In this document: in pieces, positions 40,211 to 49,476 of the stretch
How the letters are laid out: each line of letters begins with the position of its first letter
How positions within the stretch are numbered: position 1 is the first letter of the stretch
NCBI GenBank assembly: GCA_902510495.1
Contig: CABXBX010000002.1
Coordinates: 1 to 49,476 of the forward strand
Length of the DNA: 49,476 nt
From: an uncultured Pelagibacteraceae bacterium
Lineage (GTDB): Bacteria > Pseudomonadota > Alphaproteobacteria > Pelagibacterales > Pelagibacteraceae
Direction: 5' to 3'
Made by a program: the position numbers and the translations under genes
The notes under the pieces: model-generated
The model's input: the letters and a program-made list of their open reading frames with translations, nothing else
The model's database searches: none
What the model was told of the DNA's origin: nothing

Positions 40211-40952
40211 TTTTTTTAGTTCTTCTTTAGCAAATATTTATTCTAAACCATCTTCGAAATCTGAAGTTATGTCTCAAATTCTATATGGAGAAAAATTCAA
40301 AATCTTAAATAAAAAAAAAGGCTGGGTAAAAATAAGAACAAATTATGATAATTATATTGGTTTTATTAAAAAAGATAATTTTTATAATAAATTTAAACCA
40401 AAATTTAAGATATTCAAATTTAAATCTAAAATATTTATAAAAAAAAATAATAGATTTTTACCGTCCAAAAAATATTTATATTTTGGATCAGGAGTGTCAG
40501 TTTTAAATAGTAGCAAAAATTTTATACAATTTGAAAAAAATCAATGGATAAAAAAAAGTGATATTAAAACAATTTTTCATCAAGAAAAAAATTTTATAAA
40601 AATTCTCAAATTATTTTTGAATAGTAGATATTTATGGGGTGGAAAAACCAGTGATGGTATTGATTGTTCAGCTTTAATACAGATTTATTTTTATTATAAT
40701 AGGATTTTTTTTCCTAGAGACTCTAAAGATCAAATTAAATTTTGTAAAAAAAAAAATAAAAAAAAATTAGTTAAAGGAGACATTATTTTTTGGAAAGGTC
40801 ATGTCGGTATGTGTTTAAATAATCTAAAATTCATCCATGCCTATGGCCCTAGGAAAAAAGTAATAATAATGTCAACAAAACTTACTATCAATTTGATTTA
40901 TAAAACTGCAAATTTAGTTGTTAAAAAAGTGAGTAATATAAAAAATTATTAA
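40200..40952 (+). CDS. SH3 + NlpC/P60 family peptidase
   Basis: SH3-like N-terminus (YSKPSSKSEVMSQILYGEKF...KKGWVKIRTNYDNYIGFI) and RYLWGGKTSDGIDCSALIQ...GHVGMCLNN...FIHAYG. Confidence 0.88.
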   Translation: MKSNFFSSSLANIYSKPSSKSEVMSQILYGEKFKILNKKKGWVKIRTNYDNYIGFIKKDNFYNKFKPKFKIFKFKSKIFIKKNNRFLPSKKYLYFGSGVSVLNSSKNFIQFEKNQWIKKSDIKTIFHQEKNFIKILKLFLNSRYLWGGKTSDGIDCSALIQIYFYYNRIFFPRDSKDQIKFCKKKNKKKLVKGDIIFWKGHVGMCLNNLKFIHAYGPRKKVIIMSTKLTINLIYKTANLVVKKVSNIKNY

Positions 40953-41845
40953 TCCCTTCCAAAATCAGGTTTATCAATATCATATTTTAATTTGATGATT
41001 TTAGTTCTTACTTTTTTTGTTTGAATTAATTTTTTAAGAATGGATTTATTATTATTTGAATTAATATCTTTTTTAAAAGAATTCAAATTTTGAATAAATA
41101 TGTCTATAGCTCTTGAGACATTGATTTTATTATCAAAAAAAATATCTCTCCACATGATTTCATTGGATGCAGCTATTCTTGAAAAATCTCTTAATCCACC
41201 TGCACTGTATTTGATGAGATCATATTTTTGTTTTTTTTCAAAATCTTGAGCTGATTTAACTAAGTTATAAGCAATCAAATGTGGAAGATGACTTGTCATC
41301 GAAAAAATTTTATCATGTTTTTCAGAATTCATAATTACTACTTTGGAACCCATTTTTTTCCAGAATGAATTCAAAAATTTTAAATGTTTTAAATTAGTTT
41401 CTTTATCTTTAATCAAAACACTCCACTTATTTTCAAACAAGTCTTCTCTTCCATGTTCTGGGCCGCTTACTTCAGACCCAGCTATTGGATGACTTGATGT
41501 CCAAAAAATATTCTTTTTTAAATTTTTTTTAACAACTTCCTTAGATTTTAATTTTGATGAACCAAGATCTGTAATGATGTGCTTTGGAGTAAGATGTTTA
41601 TTTATCTTTAAAATCATTTTTTTGTATTCACTCATGGGTGTACAAAAAATAATTAAATCTGACTCTGTTACAGCATCACTTAATTTTTTTACAATAATAC
41701 CGGGTAATTTATATTTTTTTATTTTTTCTATATTTTTTTTTGATTTTTCGTAAACAAAAATTTTTTTTGCTATTTTTTTTTTTGAAATTCCTCTTAATAA
41801 AGAAGAACCTAACAAACCACAGCCAATTAATAATATATTTTTCAT
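40949..41845 (-). CDS. tyrA: Prephenate/arogenate dehydrogenase
   Basis: ILLIGCGLLGSSLLRGI Rossmann motif, TSSHPIAGSEVSGPEHGREDLFENKW, TSHLPHLIAYNLV. Confidence 0.93.
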   Translation of the reverse strand: MKNILLIGCGLLGSSLLRGISKKKIAKKIFVYEKSKKNIEKIKKYKLPGIIVKKLSDAVTESDLIIFCTPMSEYKKMILKINKHLTPKHIITDLGSSKLKSKEVVKKNLKKNIFWTSSHPIAGSEVSGPEHGREDLFENKWSVLIKDKETNLKHLKFLNSFWKKMGSKVVIMNSEKHDKIFSMTSHLPHLIAYNLVKSAQDFEKKQKYDLIKYSAGGLRDFSRIAASNEIMWRDIFFDNKINVSRAIDIFIQNLNSFKKDINSNNNKSILKKLIQTKKVRTKIIKLKYDIDKPDFGRD

Positions 41846-42927
41846 TTATTAAAAATACTTTCTACAGCTTTCATAAATTTAATATTATCATTTTTTGATC
41901 CAACAGTTAATCGCAACATATTTTTTATCTTATAACCATCTTCGGTAGATCTTAATATAATTCCTTTTTTCTTTAATTTTTCGTAAAAGTATTTAGCTTT
42001 AAATTTACATTTCACAAAGTCTAATAATAAAAAATTAGCAGATACTTTATTTGAATTGATATCATACTTTTTTAAAAAAAATTTCAATTTTGTTGCATAA
42101 ATAAAATTATGTTTAATAGAACGAGATATAAATTTATTGTCTTTAAGCGATTCTCTAGCTGCTTTTTGTGCAACTTCATTTACATTGAATGGAGGTTTTA
42201 TAATATTAAGAGCATTTATAATTTTTTTTGCTCCATAACCCCATCCTATTCTCAAAGATGATAATCCGTAAATTTTTGAAAATGTTCTTAATATAAAAAC
42301 ATTCTTTTTATTTTTAAATAAGTCTAATCCTGATTTATAATCTATATTTTTCATATATTCAGCATAAGCGTCATCTACTACCAGCAAAATATCTTTTCTT
42401 AATCTTTTTCTTAATTCTAGCAATTCACTTCTTGTTAGATAAGTCCCTGTTGGATTATTTGGATTAGCTAAAAAAACAATTTTTGTTTTTTTAGAAACTT
42501 TTTTTATTATTTCATTTAATGAAACTTTAAATTTTTTTTCTTTAGCAAAAATTACATTTGCACCAACTATTTTTGCATAAATTCTGTACATTAAAAAACT
42601 AAATTGTGGAACAATTACTTCATCTTTTGGTTTCAAAAATAATTGACATAACATCTGGATAACTTCATCAGATCCAGCACCACAAATAATTCTTTCCCTA
42701 TCACATTTGAATTTCTTAGATATTTGTATTCTTAATGCTTTTGACTTTCCATCTGGATATCTAGAAAAATTCAAATTTTTATTAGATATTATTTTTTTTA
42801 CCTTTGTACTAATTCCCAAAGCGGATTCGTTTGCAGAAAGCTTTATTATATTCCTTAATTTCTTAATACTAGATTTTCCAGGTTTATAAGCCTCTATATC
42901 AAATTTTTTAAATCTTACATTTGTCAT
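41842..42927 (-). CDS. hisC: Histidinol-phosphate/aromatic aminotransferase
   Basis: KLSANESALG, FLANPNNPTGTYL, VVDDAYAEY, RTFSKIYGLSSLRIGWGYG. Confidence 0.92.
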   Translation of the reverse strand: MTNVRFKKFDIEAYKPGKSSIKKLRNIIKLSANESALGISTKVKKIISNKNLNFSRYPDGKSKALRIQISKKFKCDRERIICGAGSDEVIQMLCQLFLKPKDEVIVPQFSFLMYRIYAKIVGANVIFAKEKKFKVSLNEIIKKVSKKTKIVFLANPNNPTGTYLTRSELLELRKRLRKDILLVVDDAYAEYMKNIDYKSGLDLFKNKKNVFILRTFSKIYGLSSLRIGWGYGAKKIINALNIIKPPFNVNEVAQKAARESLKDNKFISRSIKHNFIYATKLKFFLKKYDINSNKVSANFLLLDFVKCKFKAKYFYEKLKKKGIILRSTEDGYKIKNMLRLTVGSKNDNIKFMKAVESIFNK

Positions 42928-42972
42928 CTTTTTGATTTTTATGCTCTTTATAAATAAAATAACATTTTTTTA

Positions 42973-42987
42973 TACACTATAAGTGTA
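42973..42987. repeat. Perfect 6-3-6 inverted repeat in hisC/metX divergent spacer (operator-like)
   Basis: TACACT-ATA-AGTGTA. Confidence 0.45.
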
Positions 42988-43000
42988 AATATTTTAAAAA

Positions 43001-43029
43001 TTGACATACTAAATAACTTCTAGTACAAA
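43001..43029 (+). promoter_or_regulatory. Sigma-70-type promoter for metX
   Basis: TTGACA, 17-nt spacer, TACAAA; predicted start about 43036. Confidence 0.65.
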
Positions 43030-43033
43030 ATTT

Positions 43034-43089
43034 ATGCGCTGATTTAACTGAATTGCGAGCGCTTTAAAAAAACCGCTAAAAAAGTTTTT
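43034..43089 (+). promoter_or_regulatory. SAM-II riboswitch upstream of metX
   Basis: GCGCUGAUUUAACUGAAUUGCGAGCGCUUUAAAAAAACCGCUAAAAAAG: perfect GCGCU/AGCGC P1, conserved GAUUUAAC loop, and 3' GCUAAA pseudoknot strand; upstream of metX as in the known SAM-II (metA) family. Confidence 0.92.
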
Positions 43090-43120
43090 TTTCTCTCAAT
43101 TCAAATCTCAGGGTTTAATT

Positions 43121-44239
43121 ATGAATATTAGAGAAAATATAAAAACATTAATTATAGAAAAACCACTTAAACTTGACTGTGGTCAAACTATCAATGACTT
43201 TCCATTAGCTTATGAAACTTATGGTTCATTAAATGAGAATAAGGATAATGCTATTCTAGTCTTTCATGCGTTAACTGGAGATCAATTTGTAACAGGTATA
43301 AATCCAATAACTAAAAAAGATGGTTGGTGGTCTTATGCTGTTGGTCCAAATAAGTCTATTGATACTAATAAATATTTTGTAATTTGTGCAAATGTAATTG
43401 GTGGATGCATGGGATCTTTTGGACCTAGTCACGAAAATCCAAAAACAAAAAAAATATATGGAACTGATTTTCCTGTTATTACTATAAATGACATGGTTAA
43501 CGCTCAAATAAATTTGTTAGATTTTTTTGGAATTAATAAACTTTTTGCTGTTATTGGAGGTTCTATGGGTGGAATGCAAGTTTTGCAATTTATTAGTAAT
43601 TTTCCTGATAAAGCAAAAACTGCAATACCTATTGCTTGTACATCTAGTCATTCAGCTCAAAATATTGCTTTTAATGAACTTGGCAGACAAGCCATTGCAG
43701 CTGATCATAATTGGTTAGATGGAAAATATAATTTAAATAATACTGTTCCTGATAAAGGATTGGCTGTTGCTAGAATGGCTGCACATATTACTTATTTATC
43801 TAAAAAAGGTCTTCAAGAAAAATTTGGAAGAAAATTACAAGAAAGAGATGATCTTAAATTTGGTTTTGATGCTGATTTTCAAATAGAGAGTTATTTAAGA
43901 TATCAAGGTTCAGTTTTTGTGGATAGATTTGACGCTAATAGTTATCTTTATATTACTAGAGCGATGGATTATTTTGATCTAGTCAAACAATACAATGGTA
44001 ATTTATCTAATGCTTTTAAAAATACAAAAGCAAAATTTTTTATAATATCTTTTACTTCTGATTGGCTTTACCCAACACAAGAAAATAAAGATATTGTAAT
44101 TGCCCTAAATGCAATTGGAGTAAATGTAGGTTTTGTTGAAATAGAATCCGATAAGGGGCATGATTCTTTTTTACTAGATGTTCCAGATTTTTTGAAAGCA
44201 CTTAAAAATTTTTTAGATAAATCCTATAATGAAAAATAA
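43121..44239 (+). CDS. metX: Homoserine O-acetyltransferase (MetX family)
   Basis: DFPLAYETYGSLNENKDNAILVFHALTGDQ, IGGSMGGMQVLQF, SDWLYPTQENKDI, GHDSFLLD. Confidence 0.95.
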   Translation: MNIRENIKTLIIEKPLKLDCGQTINDFPLAYETYGSLNENKDNAILVFHALTGDQFVTGINPITKKDGWWSYAVGPNKSIDTNKYFVICANVIGGCMGSFGPSHENPKTKKIYGTDFPVITINDMVNAQINLLDFFGINKLFAVIGGSMGGMQVLQFISNFPDKAKTAIPIACTSSHSAQNIAFNELGRQAIAADHNWLDGKYNLNNTVPDKGLAVARMAAHITYLSKKGLQEKFGRKLQERDDLKFGFDADFQIESYLRYQGSVFVDRFDANSYLYITRAMDYFDLVKQYNGNLSNAFKNTKAKFFIISFTSDWLYPTQENKDIVIALNAIGVNVGFVEIESDKGHDSFLLDVPDFLKALKNFLDKSYNEK

Positions 44240-44241
44240 TT

Positions 44242-44838
44242 ATGAAAACTGAATATAAAATAATTACGAATATAATTGAAAAAAATTCAAGAGTTTTGGA
44301 TGTTGGATGCGATGATGGAACTTTAATGGAATTATTAAAAATTGATAAAAATGTAGATATAAGAGGAATTGAAATTTCAAAAGAAAAAGTTCAAATCTGT
44401 ATTTCAAAAGGATTAACAGTTATCGAAGGAAATGCTGAATTTGATTTGAAACAATTTCCAAATGACTCTTTCGACTATGTTGTTCTTGGTCAAACTTTAC
44501 AAGCATTTATAAATCCTGAAATTGTAATAAAGGAACTTTTAAGAGTTGGAAAAAAAGCTATTGTCACAATTCCAAATTTTGGACATTGGAAGGTGAGACT
44601 GAATTTATTAATTAAAGGAACAATGCCAATTACAAATTCACTGCCTAATAATTGGTATAACACACCAAATATTCATATGTGTACTATTAAAGACTTTGTA
44701 AAATTTTCAAAAATTATCAATTTCAAGATTTTTAAATCTTTAGCGTTAATAAATAAAAATGTTTCAAATATAAATAGCTCTAATTTATTTTTTAAAAATT
44801 TATTTGGAGAACTTGGTATTTTTTTAATTGAGAAATAA
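44242..44838 (+). CDS. metW: MetW-like methyltransferase-fold protein
   Basis: NSRVLDVGCDDGTLMELL, DYVVLGQTLQAF, IPNFGHWKVRLNLLIKGTMPITNSLPNNWYNTPNIHMCTIKDF; follows metX. Confidence 0.95.
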   Translation: MKTEYKIITNIIEKNSRVLDVGCDDGTLMELLKIDKNVDIRGIEISKEKVQICISKGLTVIEGNAEFDLKQFPNDSFDYVVLGQTLQAFINPEIVIKELLRVGKKAIVTIPNFGHWKVRLNLLIKGTMPITNSLPNNWYNTPNIHMCTIKDFVKFSKIINFKIFKSLALINKNVSNINSSNLFFKNLFGELGIFLIEK

Positions 44839-45558
44839 ATGAAAATCGAAATAATTAAATGTCTTCAAGATAACTATAGTTATTTAATTATTGATGAAAT
44901 AGAGCAAATAGCTTGTGTTGTCGACCCAAGTGAAGCAAAACCTATAATTAATTTTCTTAAAAATAAAAAAATAAATCTAAAATATATTCTCAATACTCAT
45001 CATCATTACGATCATGTAGGTGGAAATCTTGAATTAAAACAAAAATATAATTGTGAAGTGATTGGTTTTAAAGGAGATAAAGATCGTATTCCAGAAATTG
45101 ATATTTTTCTTGAGGATAATCAAATTTGGAAAAAGAATAATTTTGAAGCTAAAATTTATCATATTCCGGGTCATACTACCGGTCATATTGCTTTTCATTT
45201 TTTTAAAGAAAAAAAAATTTTTACTGGTGATACTTTATTTTCTCTAGGTTGTGGTAGAATTTTTGAAGGCACATATGAACAAATGTTTAATTCTTTAAAA
45301 AAGATTAAAAGACTTCCAAAAGATACAAAAATATATTGTGGTCATGAATATACGCTACAAAATTCAAATTTTTGTATAGCTGAAGATCCTAACAATCTAA
45401 AACTTAAAGAAAAAATTATAGAAATTAATGAGAAAATTAAAAATAATCTGCCTACTATTCCAAGCATTTTAAATGATGAATTAGAATGCAATTTATTTCT
45501 AAAAGCAAATGATCTAGAAAGTTTTTCAAAATTAAGAGATTTAAAGGATAATTTCTAG
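44839..45558 (+). CDS. gloB: Hydroxyacylglutathione hydrolase (glyoxalase II)
   Basis: CLQDNYSYLI, THHHYDHVGGN, IPGHTTGHIAFHF, FTGDTLFSLGCGRIFEGTYEQM, CGHEYT. Confidence 0.96.
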   Translation: MKIEIIKCLQDNYSYLIIDEIEQIACVVDPSEAKPIINFLKNKKINLKYILNTHHHYDHVGGNLELKQKYNCEVIGFKGDKDRIPEIDIFLEDNQIWKKNNFEAKIYHIPGHTTGHIAFHFFKEKKIFTGDTLFSLGCGRIFEGTYEQMFNSLKKIKRLPKDTKIYCGHEYTLQNSNFCIAEDPNNLKLKEKIIEINEKIKNNLPTIPSILNDELECNLFLKANDLESFSKLRDLKDNF

Positions 45559-45567
45559 TTTATAGGC

Positions 45568-45595
45568 TTGACTAAAGAACAGCTCAGACTATATT
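45568..45595 (+). promoter_or_regulatory. Sigma-70-type promoter for rplU-rpmA-obgE-proBA
   Basis: TTGACT, 16-nt spacer, TATATT, 26 nt before rplU. Confidence 0.6.
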
Positions 45596-45621
45596 GCGAT
45601 AATTAAAATTACTCAAATATT

Positions 45622-46020
45622 ATGTCATACGCAGTTATACAAACAGGTGGAAAACAATATAAGGTAAAGTCTGGTGAAATCTTAAAGATTGAAAAACTAC
45701 CCGGCTCTAAAGATGATACTAAAATAGAATTTAATGAGATTTTAGCTTACGGTGATAACAAAGTAATTGAGATTGGCTCACCAGTTGTTCAAGGTGCAAA
45801 GGTAGAAGCAAATTTAATAAAAAATAGTAAAAATAGAACAGTTTTAATTTTTAAAAAAAGAAGAAGACAAAATTCAAGAAGAAAAAATGGTCATAGACAA
45901 GAGTATTCAATGATAAGAATTAATAAAATTTTTTCAAAAGACGGTAAAGTTTTATCTGAAGCTGAAAAAATCTCAAAACCTTCAAAAAAAGAAACATCTA
46001 AGAAGGAAATGAGTAAATAA
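45622..46020 (+). CDS. rplU: 50S ribosomal protein L21 with lysine-rich C-terminal extension
   Basis: MSYAVIQTGGKQYKVKSGEILKIEKLPG; KKRRRQNSRRKNGHRQEYSMIRINKI. Confidence 0.98.
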   Translation: MSYAVIQTGGKQYKVKSGEILKIEKLPGSKDDTKIEFNEILAYGDNKVIEIGSPVVQGAKVEANLIKNSKNRTVLIFKKRRRQNSRRKNGHRQEYSMIRINKIFSKDGKVLSEAEKISKPSKKETSKKEMSK

Positions 46021-46032
46021 TAGGAATAAGTT

Positions 46033-46287
46033 ATGGCAACAAAAAAAGCAGGTGGATCATCAAGAAACGGACGAGATAGTGCTGGAAGACGACTTGGTGT
46101 GAAAAAATACGGTGGGGAAACTGTAATACCTGGCAATATAATTGTTAGACAAAGAGGTACTAAGATATTTCCTGGTGAAAATGTTGGTATGGGAAAAGAC
46201 CACTCAATCTTTTCAGTGGTAAAAGGTAAGGTAGTTTTTAAAAAAACTAAATCAGATAGAACTTTTGTTTCAGTAAAACCCAATTAA
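46033..46287 (+). CDS. rpmA: 50S ribosomal protein L27
   Basis: [54 protein letters not shown]. Confidence 0.98.
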   Translation: MATKKAGGSSRNGRDSAGRRLGVKKYGGETVIPGNIIVRQRGTKIFPGENVGMGKDHSIFSVVKGKVVFKKTKSDRTFVSVKPN

Positions 46288-46306
46288 TAGTACAACTTAA
46301 TATTAG

Positions 46307-48394
<2,088 letters not shown>

Positions 48395-48395
<1 letters not shown>

Positions 48396-49476
48396 TGAAA
48401 AATTTATTAATAAATATTGGTACAAAATCAAAAAAAGCTTTTACTAACAAATTGAGCTCAAAAAAAAAGGATAAAATCTTAAAAGACTATTATCAAATAG
48501 TAAATAAAAATAGAAAATCGATTATCAATCAAAATAAAAAAGATATTAAAAATGCTTATAAAAGAAAAATAAAAAATAACTTAATACAAAGACTTATTTT
48601 AGATGATAAAAAAATTTCAGGTATAATTAATTCAATTAAAAAAATAGCTAAATTAAAAGATCCTACTAACAGAGTTCTCGAAAAGTGGAAAAGACCAAAT
48701 GGTTTAAGTATTTCAAAAATATCAATACCTATTGGTGTAATAGGTGTAATATATGAAAGTAGACCTAATGTTACATCAGATGTAGCTGCTCTATGTTTTA
48801 AATCTGGAAATACAGTAATATTAAAAGGCGGCTCTGAAGCATTTTATACCAATCTTATTCTTTCAAAGTTATTTAGAAAATCCTTACAAAAAAACAATGC
48901 AGATGTAAATTATGTTCAATTTATAAATATTAAAAACAGAAAAGTGGTTGATTTGTTATTATCTAATATAAATAAATCAATAGATGTAATCATACCAAGA
49001 GGAGGAAAAGAATTAGTTAAAAAAGTTCAAGATCTTTCAACGGTTCCAATTATTGGTCATTTAGAGGGTATCTGTCATTCTTATGTTGATAAAGATGCAA
49101 ATCCTCAAATCGCAAAGAAAATTATTCATAATGCAAAATTGAGAAACACAGCAATTTGTGGTGCAACAGAAACGATTCTATTACATGAAAAAATAATCAA
49201 AAAAATTGGTAATCAAATTATTAAAGATCTAGAGGATAATGGCTGCAAAATTATCGGTGATAATAAAATAAGAAAGTCTTATTATAGAAAAATCAAAAAA
49301 GCTTCGATTAAAGATTGGTCAAAAGAATATTTGGCTCCAACTGTCTCAATTAAATGTGTAAAGAATATTGATGAAGCAATAAATCATATAAATAAATATG
49401 GAACTATGCATACAGACTGTATTATTACTCAAAATAAAAAGTCAGCAAAAAAATTTTTAGATGAAGTGAAAAGTTC
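48395..49476 (+). CDS. proA: Gamma-glutamyl phosphate reductase, 3'-truncated by window edge
   Basis: Not in the ORF list because no stop occurs in the window. ATG at 48395 overlaps the proB TAA; translation MKNLLINIGTKSKKAF...PIGVIGVIYESRPNVTSDVAALCFKSGNTVILKGG...IPRGGKELV...HLEGICHSYVD. Confidence 0.95.

Overview
AT-rich, gene-dense alphaproteobacterial window that resembles SAR11/Pelagibacterales by overall protein character and gene order (lineage is inferred; no search was run). About 45 protein-coding genes are supported, with very short intergenic gaps. No rRNA, tRNA, CRISPR array or mobile element was recognised. Main blocks: (1) a purine uptake and catabolism island, about 1.9-12.0 kb: two NCS2 permeases, a phosphoribosyltransferase, PuuD membrane domain, guanine deaminase, XdhB/XdhA, HIU hydrolase, OHCU decarboxylase and a separate cytochrome c; (2) an RND pump with an unusually small adaptor; (3) chvI-chvG-ahcY-tsaE-amgK-murU; (4) a polyamine cluster (group IV decarboxylase, deoxyhypusine-synthase-like protein, agmatinase); (5) hisC-tyrA divergent from metX-metW, with a SAM-II riboswitch before metX; (6) rplU-rpmA-obgE-proB-proA. 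Observations most worth checking: the decarboxylase gene is split exactly at an in-phase A_AAA_AAG slippery heptamer where a -1 shift restores full length; hsp20 has an RpoH-type promoter whose predicted transcript starts at a 5'-terminal hairpin; the RND adaptor appears to lack its TolC-docking alpha-hairpin; PuuD lacks its usual fused cytochrome domain while a small cytochrome c gene sits at the end of the island; and the SAM-II aptamer begins at the predicted transcription start. No clearly novel defence or mobile system was seen.
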